Shown here in pieces: positions 1 through 8,089 of a DNA stretch of 64,000 bases. Source of the DNA: Brenneria goodwinii (GTDB lineage Bacteria; Pseudomonadota; Gammaproteobacteria; Enterobacterales; Enterobacteriaceae); contig NZ_CP014137.1 in NCBI RefSeq assembly GCF_002291445.1, forward strand, positions 4,712,001 through 4,776,000, read 5' to 3'. The notes under the pieces are model-generated. The model was given only the letters and a program-made list of their open reading frames with translations. It made no database searches and was not told where the DNA came from. Each line of letters starts with the position of its first letter. Within the stretch, counting starts at the first letter, position 1. A program made the position numbers and the translations under genes.

Positions 1-2
1 TA

Positions 3-893
3 GGAATTTTTTTTAGTATCGTATCTTTTTATCTCGGGAAGTATAGCCCGGCTTTAGCCATTTTACCTATTGCCATGGGAATATTCACTTGCGGTTACCT
101 GGTGCTGAGTAAAATACCTTATGCCGCGATCCTTATCGGGATTTCGCTTTCGGTGGTGGTTACCGCTTCGGAAGGTAATATGGATATCGCCATATGGCGA
201 ATATCCGATATATTTATCGGTTGTCTTATCGCGGTTCTGTTTTCTAGTATTTTACCGCATAAAGCCAACATCCACTGGGATATCGAGCTCTTCAAACTCA
301 TATCCAATTTACATCTTCTATATGCAGCCAATCTGTCACGGAATATTTTTACCAAACTTGACCTGCGTCAGTTAAATACGAAAAATAAGAAAATCATTGC
401 GGAGATTATTAAATTATCAGGCCCTGCTCAGAAGGAGACGAAACATCCTAGAACGACCTATCTTAGTATTCAGGAATGCATTCAGGATTTAACCTCCTAT
501 CTGGCATTAATCGAAATGGCGTATTGGGAATGTGAAATCAGCCATAAGATAATTAATGAATCTTCGCTATCTGCGCAAATAAACAATGCCATACAGTACC
601 GGTTTGTCATGCTGGAGTCTTTCATTCGTGACAATATCCGAGACGTGGATGGAATAAAAAAATTTCATTATCGTGAATTTAAAAAAGATGTCATGTGTGA
701 GCTGAAAAAAATCGTGGATAGCCAATCAAATAATGAGGGGCAACAGGATCTGGCGGTGGAAAATCAGATATATGGCTACTTTTATTTAGGCATGAAGATT
801 ATCGATCGGCTGGATACGCTGATTGAACTGCTGTATGCCATGAAAGAAGTGCGTGAACATAAACATTTTCATTTGATACCGCATAAGAGTTAA
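3..893 (+). CDS. FUSC-type inner membrane protein, 3' part only
   Basis: The frame is open from the first bases of the window, so the true start lies upstream. The first ~75 visible residues form hydrophobic segments separated by short polar turns (for example the stretches around SFYLGKYSPALAILPIAMG and ISDIFIGCLIAVLFSSILP). A long charged, mostly helical cytoplasmic tail of about 200 residues follows. This is the layout of fusaric-acid-resistance (FUSC/AaeB/YccS-like) proteins, which are inferred efflux or anion-transport proteins. I see no catalytic motif, so the substrate is unknown. It converges on nfuA, with a repeat element between them. The family call rests on architecture and the basic SSILPHKA-type end of the membrane domain. 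Confidence 0.55.
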   Translation, partial: GIFFSIVSFYLGKYSPALAILPIAMGIFTCGYLVLSKIPYAAILIGISLSVVVTASEGNMDIAIWRISDIFIGCLIAVLFSSILPHKANIHWDIELFKLISNLHLLYAANLSRNIFTKLDLRQLNTKNKKIIAEIIKLSGPAQKETKHPRTTYLSIQECIQDLTSYLALIEMAYWECEISHKIINESSLSAQINNAIQYRFVMLESFIRDNIRDVDGIKKFHYREFKKDVMCELKKIVDSQSNNEGQQDLAVENQIYGYFYLGMKIIDRLDTLIELLYAMKEVREHKHFHLIPHKS

Positions 894-904
894 TCCCGGC
901 AAGG

Positions 905-1033
905 GAAGATATTTCTTATCTACGCGGCATCCAAGCGGGTTCTGCCGGAACAGCCTCTTACCCCAGTCACTTACTTGAGTAAGCGTCTGGGGTGACGACG
1001 GTCTTCCCGCAGCGTAAAACCTATCGGGACAAC
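905..1033. repeat. Copy of the ~130 bp imperfect palindromic repeat
   Basis: The reverse complement shares with the copy at 11300-11425 the GCTGCGGGAAG block and the central block CTTACTNAAGTAAGTGACTGGGGT (one mismatch in over 20 bases). It lies between two convergent genes, where its hairpin could end transcription from both sides. There is no T-run typical of an intrinsic terminator. Confidence 0.6.
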
Positions 1034-1040
1034 GTACGCA

Positions 1041-1616
1041 TCAGTAGTAGGAGTGTTCGCCGCGCTGGTGCTCGGTAAGATCTCTTACGCCTTTCAGCTC
1101 AGGGAATTTTTCCATTAATTCTTTCTCAATCCCTTCCTTCAGCGTGTAGTCGACCATTGAACAGCCGTTACAGCCGCCGCCGAATTGCAGAATCGCCAGA
1201 CCGTCATCGGTAATTTCCATCAGCGTGACGCGGCCGCCGTGACCCGCCAACTGCGGGTTGATTTGCGATTGCAACACGTATTCCACGCGTTCGATTAACG
1301 GCGCGTCGTCAGCGACCTTACGCATCTTGGCGTTGGGCGCTTTCAGCGTCAGTTGGGAACCCAACTGATCGGTAACGAAATCGATTTCCGCGTCTTCCAG
1401 ATACGGCGCGCTGAGTTCGTCTACATAAGCCGAAATTTTTTCAAATTTCAGTTCCGTGTCGCTGGCTTCCACAGCATCCGGAGGACAATAGGACACGCCG
1501 CATTCCGCGTTGGGTGTGCCGGGATTGATGACAAAAACACGGATTTGCGTACCTTCTTCCTGTTTTGCCAGCAATTTCACAAAGTGTTCCTGAGCAGCGT
1601 CGGTAATACGGATCAT
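1041..1616 (-). CDS. nfuA: Fe-S biogenesis protein NfuA
   Basis: The 191-residue protein has an A-type-like N-terminal domain (degenerate, with NPGTPNAECGVSYCPP) and a C-terminal Nfu domain with the cluster-binding motif GGCNGCSMVDYTLKEG. A dimer carries a 4Fe-4S cluster and delivers it to client enzymes, especially under iron limitation or oxidative stress (known for the family). The ATG at 1616 (MIRITDAAQ) is preferred over one eight codons upstream. It matches the family N-terminus, and a TATAAT box at 1649-1654 would put the upstream ATG almost at the transcript start. As in E. coli it follows gntX on the same strand. Confidence 0.97.
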   Translation of the reverse strand: MIRITDAAQEHFVKLLAKQEEGTQIRVFVINPGTPNAECGVSYCPPDAVEASDTELKFEKISAYVDELSAPYLEDAEIDFVTDQLGSQLTLKAPNAKMRKVADDAPLIERVEYVLQSQINPQLAGHGGRVTLMEITDDGLAILQFGGGCNGCSMVDYTLKEGIEKELMEKFPELKGVRDLTEHQRGEHSYY

Positions 1617-1648
1617 AATGTTAAGCTCAATGTTGATCATACTTATCG

Positions 1649-1654
1649 ATTATA
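1649..1654 (-). promoter_or_regulatory. Likely -10 box of the nfuA promoter
   Basis: The minus strand reads TATAAT here, with TTGGCG 15 bases upstream as a poor -35. The implied transcript start near 1642 gives nfuA a leader of about 25 nt. No iron-sulfur regulator site was recognised. Confidence 0.45.
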
Positions 1655-1675
1655 ATACGCCCATCCTCCCGCCAA

Positions 1676-2377
1676 CTACAAGGTTCGGCATACACACCAT
1701 ACCTGAACGCCCGCCGCTCCCCGATCCAGTAATATCCGGCTGACCTCAGCCGCCGTGCTGCCGGTGGTTACCACATCGTCCAGCAACGCCACCTGTTTTC
1801 CTGTCAATATCGCCTCACAGGCGAACGCGCCCTGTAGATTTTTACGCCGGGCATTGGCGCTGAGCCGTTGTTGAATCCGGGTTTGGCGCAGGCGGCTAAG
1901 CGCCCGCGGATCATATTCGCAGGATAGCCAATGCGCCAAAGGCCTGGCTAACAATTCAGTCTGATTAAAGCCGCGCGACCAGTGGCGCCGCTTGTGTAAA
2001 GGCACGGTCACCAGTTGATCCGGCCGCGGCAGCGGGCACGGCGTCAGTAATGCGCGTTCACGATAGCTCGTCAGCCAGCGAATCAGGATCTGCCGGGCCA
2101 GGACGGGCGCCAGCTCCGTTTTACCGTGAAATTTAAACAGCTTCACCAGGGTATTAAGCGGCGGAACATAGTCACTGACGAACGTCATTGAATGCCATGG
2201 CGGCGGATTTTGCAGACAGCGGCCGCATTGCCTGGATGGATCGCTCGTTGGTAAGCCGCAGCGCGGACAACATAAAGGAAGCGGCGGTAAATGGCGCTGA
2301 CAGAAGGCGCAAATCCCGTGCCGGCTGTGATAAAGCGGCTGGCGGCATAGCCAGCAGTGGGCGCTGATGGTTAACAT
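1676..2377 (-). CDS. gntX: ComF/GntX-type phosphoribosyltransferase-like DNA utilization protein
   Basis: This 233-residue protein of the ComF family has an N-terminal zinc-finger-like part (CWLC..., CAFC, CPRCGLP, CGRC) and a C-terminal phosphoribosyltransferase fold. The PRPP-binding signature is VALLDDVVTTGST. E. coli GntX (also YhgH) is needed for using DNA as nutrient; the original link to gluconate uptake is doubtful. The ATG at 2377 (MLTISAHCWLCR) matches the family start and has AGGGAA upstream. A longer in-frame extension to 2551 would overlap divergent bioH and has no family support. Its partners in DNA use, the hof genes, lie at 39-43 kb. Confidence 0.93.
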   Translation of the reverse strand: MLTISAHCWLCRQPLYHSRHGICAFCQRHLPPLPLCCPRCGLPTSDPSRQCGRCLQNPPPWHSMTFVSDYVPPLNTLVKLFKFHGKTELAPVLARQILIRWLTSYRERALLTPCPLPRPDQLVTVPLHKRRHWSRGFNQTELLARPLAHWLSCEYDPRALSRLRQTRIQQRLSANARRKNLQGAFACEAILTGKQVALLDDVVTTGSTAAEVSRILLDRGAAGVQVWCVCRTL

Positions 2378-2422
2378 AGGTTCTTCCCTGAAATAATTTT
2401 CCCTAAGGCAGGATGATAATTG

Positions 2423-3205
2423 ATGAAATCGCTGTATTGGCAGACTGAAGGTACGGGAACGACGGAACTTGTGTTGCTGCATGGCTGGGGACTGAATGCG
2501 CAGGTATGGCATTGCATTTCGCCGCGGCTCGCCGCGCATTTTCGTCTGCATCTGGTGGATTTGCCCGGCTATGGCAGAAGTCAGGGATTCGGCGCGATGT
2601 CGCTGGAAGAGATGGCGGCGACGGTGCTGGCTCAGGCGCCCGAACGCGCCATCTGGTTAGGCTGGTCGCTGGGCGGGCTGGTCGCCGGTCAGGCCGCGTT
2701 AAGCGCGCCGCAGCGGGTAAGCGGACTGATTACCGTCGCCTCTTCACCCTGTTTTAGCGCCCGCGAGGGGTGGCCCGGCATCAAGCCGGAGGTGTTACAC
2801 GGATTCCAGCAGCAGCTCAGCGAGGATTTTCAGCGCACCGTCGAACGTTTTCTGGCGCTGCAAACATTAGGCACGGAAAGCGCGCGGCAGGATGCCCGGC
2901 TGCTGAAGCGCGTCGTGTTGGAGCAGGCGATGCCCCCGGTCGAGGTGCTGAATGGCGGGCTGGAGATCTTGCGTCGGGCGGATTTGCGTCAACCGTCGAC
3001 CTCATTGACGTTGCCTTTGCTGCGGATGTACGGCGCGCTGGATGGACTGGTGCCGCGTAAAGTGGCCGGGATATTGGATCGGCTGTGGCCCGACTCATCT
3101 TCGGTTATTATCCCGAAAGCCGCGCATGCGCCCTTTATTTCCCATCCTGATGTGGTCGTTGAGCAGATTCTGGCGTTTAGCCAGCGGCCGGCGGTGGCGG
3201 GTTGA
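2423..3205 (+). CDS. bioH: Pimeloyl-ACP methyl ester carboxylesterase BioH
   Basis: BioH is a 260-residue alpha/beta hydrolase that cleaves the methyl ester of pimeloyl-ACP and so ends the BioC-BioH route to the biotin precursor. The nucleophile elbow GWSLGG places Ser82 exactly as in E. coli BioH. Asp in YGALDGLVPRK and His in KAAHAPFISH complete the triad. The ATG at 2423 (MKSLYWQ) follows GGCAGGATGATAATTG and is preferred to the TTG one codon upstream. The gene is divergent from gntX with only 45 bp between starts, so the two promoters must overlap. Confidence 0.96.
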   Translation: MKSLYWQTEGTGTTELVLLHGWGLNAQVWHCISPRLAAHFRLHLVDLPGYGRSQGFGAMSLEEMAATVLAQAPERAIWLGWSLGGLVAGQAALSAPQRVSGLITVASSPCFSAREGWPGIKPEVLHGFQQQLSEDFQRTVERFLALQTLGTESARQDARLLKRVVLEQAMPPVEVLNGGLEILRRADLRQPSTSLTLPLLRMYGALDGLVPRKVAGILDRLWPDSSSVIIPKAAHAPFISHPDVVVEQILAFSQRPAVAG

Positions 3206-3235
3206 GTTGTGTGCAAACGGCTTAAACAATATCAG

Positions 3236-3253
3236 CATTCATCAAACTGTAAA
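3236..3253 (+). promoter_or_regulatory. Possible PhoB (PHO box) site upstream of the alkaline phosphatase
   Basis: Two 7-base half-sites, CATTCAT and CTGTAAA, are separated by CAAA. They match the CTGTCAT-N4-CTGTCAT layout of a PHO box at 10 of 14 positions and lie about 50 bp before the phosphatase start. The match is weak and is supported mainly by the gene that follows. Confidence 0.3.
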
Positions 3254-3304
3254 AAAAGGTAACTACGTTATGTTCTGCTAATTCTGCAACCCAAGGACAT
3301 AACG

Positions 3305-5050
3305 ATGAAAGCTCGTTGGTTACTGCCTTTACTGTTTGCTTCCGCTTTACCGGGAATGCTTCAGGCACAAGCCATTTACCCAATTGACCGCGCGACAATG
3401 CTGGCGGGTGGGAAATTCGATTTTAAGGTTGAGTTTGACGAAGTATTAAAACCGCAAGATGTGCGTATCCTGATCAACGGAAAGGATTATCAACAGGTAT
3501 TCGGCAAATCGGCCACCTTTGTGGAACGTGAAGACGGCGAAAACGTCTCCGCCGTTTGGGTACGGGATGTAAACCTGCCGGAAGCAGGGAAATATGTTGT
3601 CGCGGCGCAGGCTAAGGGAAAATCCTCAGAGGTCACGTGGGACGTTTATCAGACATCTGATACGCGTAAAGCCAAGAACGTGATCCTGTTTATTGGCGAC
3701 GGCCTGTCGGTTGCGCACCGTACCGGCGCCCGTATCCTGTCCAAAGGGATTACCGAAGGGAAAGCCGACGGCCGCCTGGCGATTGACGACCTGCAATACA
3801 TGGCGTTTGGCGGCACCTCCAGTACCGATTCCATCGCGGCTGACAGCGCCAATACCATGAGCGCTTACATGACCGGCCATAAATCCGGGGTCAACGCGCT
3901 GGGCGTTTACGTCAGCCGCACTAAAAACTCGCTGGAACATCCGAAACAGGAAACGCTGGGCGAATTGATTACCCGCTCGACCAACATGTCCGTCGGCGTG
4001 GTCAGCGATGCCGAGCTTGAAGACGCCACGCCGGCCGCCGTGGTGTCCCACACTCGGCGCCGCGCTGATAAAGCGGAAATCGTCGATATGTTTTACAACG
4101 TAAAACCCAGCGTAATTCTGGGTGGCGGTTCGGCATATTTTCTGCCGAAAAGTACGCCTGGATCCAAACGTAAAGACGAAAATAACTATGTTGAAAAATT
4201 CCAGCAGGATGGCTATACGCTGGTGACCGACGCGGATGCGTTGAAGAAGAACGCCTCCCAGGCCACGAAACTGCTGGGGCTGTTCCATACCGGCAACATG
4301 GATGGCGTGCTGGATCGCCGTTTCCTGAAGAACGACGTGACCAAAAAATTCCCCAACCAGCCGGATCTGACCGAAATGACCCAGGCGGCGTTGGATGTGC
4401 TGTCTAAAAACAAGGACGGTTTTTTCCTGATGGTGGAATCCGCGCTGATCGATAAAGCCTCGCATCCGCTGGACTGGGAACGTGCGTTCTATAACACCAT
4501 CATGCTGGATCAGTCGGTGGCGATCGCGCAGAAGTTTGTTGAGAAAAATCCGGATACGTTGATCATCGTGACGGGTGACCATACGCATGGCATTTCCATT
4601 ATCGGTACGGTGGACGACAATAAACCCGGTACTGAAATGCGCGAGAAAGTGGGCGTTTATGAAGATGCCGGCTATCCGAACTATCAAGATGCCAACAAGG
4701 ACGGTTACCCGGATGACGTGAATGTCTCCAAACGTCTGGCGGTCTTCTTCAATAACTATCCTGACTATTACGAAACTTTCCGTCCGAAACTGGATGGCAC
4801 CTTTGTGCCGGCAATCAAGAACGAGAAAGATGAGTATGTTGCCAATAAAGCCTACGAAAAAGTACCGGGCGCCGTGTTCCGTGAAGGTATTTTGCCGCGT
4901 TCTGTCGATACCGGGGTTCATGCGGTAGACGATATGGTCATTCAGGCCAGCGGTCCGGGAGCCGAACGTATTCGTGGTTATATGGAAAATACCGAACTGT
5001 TCCAGGTTATTGTGGATGCTCTGGCGATAAAACCGCAGGGTAATAACTAA
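3305..5050 (+). CDS. Periplasmic alkaline phosphatase with N-terminal extra domain
   Basis: The 581-residue precursor starts with a signal peptide (about residues 1-21, MKARWLLPLLFASALPGMLQA). Residues ~22-118 form an extra beta-rich, Ig-like domain, so the protein is longer than the 471-residue E. coli PhoA. The catalytic part keeps the metal motif NVILFIGDG (Asp132), the nucleophile motif DSANTMSAYMTGHK (Ser181), DATPAAVVSHTRRR, VESALIDKASH, VTGDHTHG and a late HAVDD histidine, so it should be an active metal-dependent phosphomonoesterase. AAGGA precedes the ATG. It is probably cotranscribed with the following CPFC protein and ABC transporter. I do not call it phoA because of the extra domain and divergent sequence. 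Confidence 0.88.
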   Translation: MKARWLLPLLFASALPGMLQAQAIYPIDRATMLAGGKFDFKVEFDEVLKPQDVRILINGKDYQQVFGKSATFVEREDGENVSAVWVRDVNLPEAGKYVVAAQAKGKSSEVTWDVYQTSDTRKAKNVILFIGDGLSVAHRTGARILSKGITEGKADGRLAIDDLQYMAFGGTSSTDSIAADSANTMSAYMTGHKSGVNALGVYVSRTKNSLEHPKQETLGELITRSTNMSVGVVSDAELEDATPAAVVSHTRRRADKAEIVDMFYNVKPSVILGGGSAYFLPKSTPGSKRKDENNYVEKFQQDGYTLVTDADALKKNASQATKLLGLFHTGNMDGVLDRRFLKNDVTKKFPNQPDLTEMTQAALDVLSKNKDGFFLMVESALIDKASHPLDWERAFYNTIMLDQSVAIAQKFVEKNPDTLIIVTGDHTHGISIIGTVDDNKPGTEMREKVGVYEDAGYPNYQDANKDGYPDDVNVSKRLAVFFNNYPDYYETFRPKLDGTFVPAIKNEKDEYVANKAYEKVPGAVFREGILPRSVDTGVHAVDDMVIQASGPGAERIRGYMENTELFQVIVDALAIKPQGNN

Positions 5051-5086
5051 TTGAGCAGTAGCAGTATGATTGAGTTCAATGGCAAT

Positions 5087-5108
5087 CTGGCGGGGGAAAC
5101 CCCGCCAG
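5087..5108 (+). repeat. Perfect GC-rich hairpin after the alkaline phosphatase
   Basis: The arms CTGGCGGGG and CCCCGCCAG enclose a GAAA tetraloop, 36 bp after the phosphatase stop. No T-run follows. It probably stabilises the upstream mRNA or lowers read-through rather than acting as a strict terminator. Confidence 0.6.
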
Positions 5109-5127
5109 CGTTTGATGCTACGCATGA

Positions 5128-5201
5128 CTCCCTCCCAGCCTCTCCCTGCGCAGGGGGAGAGGCCGCTTCGCTCCCTAGGGGATGGCTGGGGTGGGGTAAG
5201 A
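5128..5201. repeat. Dispersed-type palindromic repeat (CTCTCCCTGCGCAGG type)
   Basis: Inner arms CCTCTCCC (5139-5146) and GGGAGAGG (5155-5162) surround TGCGCAGG. Outer C-rich (CTCCCTCCCAGCC) and G-rich (GGCTGGGGTGGGG) flanks pair imperfectly. This composition is typical of short extragenic palindromic repeats. Its presence argues that translation of the next gene begins downstream of it. Confidence 0.6.
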
Positions 5202-5227
5202 GCCAGACGGTTTGTTATCAAACGGAA

Positions 5228-5680
5228 GTGGGCAAAATCCCGCTATTTATCTGGCTGAAAGTCATATCGCTGATCGTGTTGCTGGCGCTGTCGGCGCGAG
5301 CAACAGCGGCGGCGCCCGAACTCTCTTTCGACAATCTCTATTCGTCCTATGGCGTATTGGGGCTGGAATTCTCCGATGAGGTTAAAACGTTATCCGGGCA
5401 GCGGGTAAGGATGCGCGGTTTTATGGCGCCGCCGCTGAAAGCCGAGTCGCAATTCTTCGTGTTAACCAAAATGCCGATGGCATTATGTCCTTTCTGTTCT
5501 TCCGACGCCGACTGGCCGGAAGACATCGTCGTAATCTATCTGGCCAAACGGCAAACCTTCGTCCAGAACAACACCATGATTGAGGTGGAAGGTGTGCTGG
5601 AGTATGGCTCATGGACCGATCCGGAAACCGGTTTTGTCAGCCTGCTGCGGATGCGTGAAGCGACATTCGACACCTTGTAG
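5228..5680 (+). CDS. Small secreted CPFC protein of a metal-type ABC operon (DUF3299-like)
   Basis: From the GTG at 5228 the product is 150 residues: a signal peptide (about residues 1-27, ending SARATA-AAPE), then a compact domain with CPFC at residues 87-90 and a conserved-looking end MREATFDTL. The frame is open back to a TTG at 5051, but that stretch is made of palindromic repeats, so I take the start after them; the ribosome site is weak. It resembles DUF3299-type periplasmic proteins that sit beside MacB/LolD-like transporters in zinc-responsive operons of other gammaproteobacteria (recalled, not checked). The two cysteines may bind metal or form a disulfide. Nine bp separate it from the ATPase. 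Confidence 0.6.
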   Translation: MGKIPLFIWLKVISLIVLLALSARATAAAPELSFDNLYSSYGVLGLEFSDEVKTLSGQRVRMRGFMAPPLKAESQFFVLTKMPMALCPFCSSDADWPEDIVVIYLAKRQTFVQNNTMIEVEGVLEYGSWTDPETGFVSLLRMREATFDTL

Positions 5681-5688
5681 GAGAAACC

Positions 5689-6381
5689 ATGGCTGAGTTA
5701 CTGATTCAGGGACTCAATGTCACTTTCCCTGATACCTCGGATGCCGTGCTGGATATTCCGGCGCTGCATATTGCCGCCGGCTCGCTGGTCGCGGTAATGG
5801 GGCCCTCCGGTTCCGGGAAAACCACGCTGGTGAATGCCATTACCGGCATGGATAACAGCGGTACGGGCAGCGTGTTCTGGGCGCAACAGGACATCCGGCA
5901 ACTCAATGAAGCCGAACGCGATCGTTGGCGGGCCAGACATGTGGGGCTGGTAATGCAGGATTTCCATCTATTTCCCGGTATGAACGCGTTGGAAAATGTC
6001 TTGTTGCCCACGCATTTTCATTACTGGCGAATCCCAAGCGAACTAAAGAAGCGCGCCGCAGATTTGCTGTCGCAGGTTGGATTATCAACCGGTAGTCGTC
6101 CGGTTGAAGTGCTATCGCGCGGTGAGAAACAACGGGTGGCCGTTGCCAGGGCGTTATTGAGTTCGCCGGAAATTATTGTAGCGGATGAGCCGACGGCCAG
6201 CCTGGATGCGCACAGCGGCGAGCAAATCGCCGACCTGCTGGCAACGCTGGCGCGCGCGAATAACGCCACGCTGGTCGCCATCACCCACGATAAACGTCTG
6301 GCATCGCAGATGACGCGTTGTCTGCAATTGGAAAAGGGGCGGCTAGTGGCGGATAGCGATCGACAGGAGACGGAATCATGA
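5689..6381 (+). CDS. ABC transporter ATP-binding protein, LolD/MacB type
   Basis: The 230-residue ATPase has Walker A GPSGSGKTT (residues 38-46), a Q-loop (VMQDFHLFPG), a signature motif LSRGEKQRVAVARAL and Walker B IIVADEPTASLD, followed by the H-loop ITHDKR. The family works with FtsX-like permeases on envelope substrates by a mechanotransmission cycle rather than by import. TAGGAGA precedes the ATG, and the stop overlaps the permease start by 4 bp (ATGA), indicating translational coupling. It belongs to one operon with the small CPFC protein and the permease, and probably the alkaline phosphatase. Confidence 0.88.
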   Translation: MAELLIQGLNVTFPDTSDAVLDIPALHIAAGSLVAVMGPSGSGKTTLVNAITGMDNSGTGSVFWAQQDIRQLNEAERDRWRARHVGLVMQDFHLFPGMNALENVLLPTHFHYWRIPSELKKRAADLLSQVGLSTGSRPVEVLSRGEKQRVAVARALLSSPEIIVADEPTASLDAHSGEQIADLLATLARANNATLVAITHDKRLASQMTRCLQLEKGRLVADSDRQETES

Positions 6382-7706
6382 TCCCATGGCGTTTGATTTG
6401 GGTGGACTGGCGCCGTTTATGGCCCGGCGTGCTAGTCGTGGTGTTGCTGATTGCAATGGCCACGGCGTTGAGTATCTCCGTTAGCTTACAAGAGAGGGCG
6501 CTGCGTATGGGCAGCGCCAAGGCGGCGGAGCGTTTTGATCTGGTTATTGGCGCGCCGGGAAGCGAAACGCAACTGGTGTTATCGTCGGTTTTTCTGCAAC
6601 CTTCGGCCTTGACGCTGATCCCCGCGCAGGTACTTGACGATCTGGCGAAAAATCCGCTGGTTGCCTGGGCGGCGCCGGTAGCGTTTGGTGATTTTTATCA
6701 GGGGATGCCGATTGTTGGCACCACGGAGCCGCTGGTGACGGATAACGGAAAACGCCAACTGGCGGCCGGGCGGGTATTCAAGCAGAATTTTGACGCGGTG
6801 GTGGGGGCGAATACCGGCCTGTCGCTGGGTGATACCTTTAGTCCCGTGCATGGGCAAATCGGCACGGAGGGCGCGCATGCGCATGAAGGGGTAAGTTATA
6901 CCGTGGTGGGAATTTTGCCCGCGGATGGCAGCGCATGGGATAAGGCGATTCTGGTGCCGGTGAATGCGGTCTGGCTGGTTCATGGCATTCATCCGCATGA
7001 GAGCGAAGACGAGCATGATGGCCATGCCGACGAGCATCATGAGGACGGAGACGGGCACCATGACCATGCCGACGAGCATCATGAGGCCGAAGACGAACAC
7101 CATGACGACGATGGCGACGACGCGCATCATGAAGACGGCGCGGAACACGCGGATGAGCACGGGCATCCGGCGGGCGTGCCGGCCATTGTGGTGAAGCCCA
7201 AGACCATTGCCGGAGCTTATCAACTGCGTTCATTATACCGCAGCAACACGACGCTGGCGGTGTTCCCCGGCGAAGTCTTGGTGAAACTCTACTCCATTCT
7301 GGGGGATATCCGGGAACTGCTGGTTTACATCTCGCTGGGCACTCAGGCTTTGGTTGGCGTCGCGGTGGCGATGGTGGCGGTTATCCATCTGAAACAGCGG
7401 CAGCGGCAGATTGGCGCCCTGCGCGCATTCGGCGCGCCGCGTTATGGTATTTTCGCGCTTATCTGGTGCGGGCTGATGTCGCTGGTCAGCGTCGGCGTAC
7501 TATTGGGGGTAGGCGTCGGTTACGCCGCCGCGCGCGCTATTGCCGTGGTGATGAGCGAGAAAAGCGGTTTTGTGCTGCCTATTACGCTGGAGCGGGAGGA
7601 CGTGACGTTTGTCCTGATTCTGTTATTGGTTGCCGCCGCGGTACTGACGCTTCCTGCCATGCTGGCCTACCGTCAGTCGCCGGCGACGGCGCTGCGGGGG
7701 GAATGA
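6378..7706 (+). CDS. FtsX/MacB-type ABC permease with histidine-rich periplasmic loop
   Basis: The 442-residue permease has one N-terminal membrane segment (about residues 17-36), a large periplasmic domain, and three C-terminal segments (about 315-337, 350-380 and 405-430). Within the periplasmic part, residues 202-263 (bases 6981-7166) contain about 19 histidines interspersed with Asp and Glu, with repeated units such as DEHHE and ADEHH. Such loops bind Zn, Ni or Cu in other proteins. I infer a metal-linked envelope function, possibly related to the zinc-regulated MacB-like operons of Vibrio and Pseudomonas. No outer-membrane partner is encoded nearby. Confidence 0.82.
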   Translation: MIPWRLIWVDWRRLWPGVLVVVLLIAMATALSISVSLQERALRMGSAKAAERFDLVIGAPGSETQLVLSSVFLQPSALTLIPAQVLDDLAKNPLVAWAAPVAFGDFYQGMPIVGTTEPLVTDNGKRQLAAGRVFKQNFDAVVGANTGLSLGDTFSPVHGQIGTEGAHAHEGVSYTVVGILPADGSAWDKAILVPVNAVWLVHGIHPHESEDEHDGHADEHHEDGDGHHDHADEHHEAEDEHHDDDGDDAHHEDGAEHADEHGHPAGVPAIVVKPKTIAGAYQLRSLYRSNTTLAVFPGEVLVKLYSILGDIRELLVYISLGTQALVGVAVAMVAVIHLKQRQRQIGALRAFGAPRYGIFALIWCGLMSLVSVGVLLGVGVGYAAARAIAVVMSEKSGFVLPITLEREDVTFVLILLLVAAAVLTLPAMLAYRQSPATALRGE

Positions 7707-7765
7707 CGGCGGTCGTACGCGGTTGGCGGGAGACTTTTTCTTCGTACGGTATTAACGGGCTGATA

Positions 7766-8089
7766 TCACATCAATACTTTCAGCCCGTGTTTCTGTACCA
7801 CCGACAGCAGTTTCAGCGATAGCCCGCTAGGGCGTTTTACCCCAGTTTCCCATTTCTGGACCGTCGAAACACTGGTATTCAGATAGCGAGCGAAAACCGG
7901 TTGACTCACATTTAGTTTTTCACGTAATGCTTTGATCTCCAGCGGCTTTAGATCATTAACACTACAGATGCAGGCTTCATCAAAATTACGCATGGTTTCC
8001 TGTGGGATCGCGCCAACGCTGAATAATCCGGAAGCCGCACTATGGATTGCTTCAAATGCAGGACTTTTGAATTTACTTTTTGTGGTCAT
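7766..8089 (-). CDS. HigA-like antitoxin, Xre-type HTH
   Basis: The 107-residue protein has a C-terminal Cro/CI helix-turn-helix (LREKLNVSQPVFARYLNTSVSTVQKWETG), as in HigA/NadS-type antitoxins. The N-terminal ~50 residues should wrap the toxin. The ATG at 8089 has GGAG seven bases upstream and is preferred to an in-frame TTG at 8095. It overlaps the end of the toxin gene by 17 bp, so the two are translationally coupled. Toxin before antitoxin is the HigBA order. The palindrome at 8461-8475 is its likely operator. Confidence 0.85.
   Translation of the reverse strand: MTTKSKFKSPAFEAIHSAASGLFSVGAIPQETMRNFDEACICSVNDLKPLEIKALREKLNVSQPVFARYLNTSVSTVQKWETGVKRPSGLSLKLLSVVQKHGLKVLM

Noticed and set aside
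2376..2551. N-terminal extension of gntX
   Set aside because: It would overlap divergent bioH by about 130 bp and has no counterpart in the family; ATG 2377 matches the known start.
3259..3271. GTAACTACGTTAT upstream of the alkaline phosphatase as a Zur site
   Set aside because: The half-sites are in the reverse arrangement to the Zur consensus (GTTAT...ATAAC), and it lacks the flanking GAAATG.
3626..5221. 531-codon minus-strand frame opposite the alkaline phosphatase
   Set aside because: It is a shadow of a gene with strong codon bias; the product has no recognisable domain and its 3' coding partner is certain.
6579..7233. Long minus-strand frames opposite the permease gene
   Set aside because: They arise from the His/Asp/Glu codon repeats read backwards (Met/Val/Arg-rich nonsense), have no ribosome site and oppose a well-supported permease.
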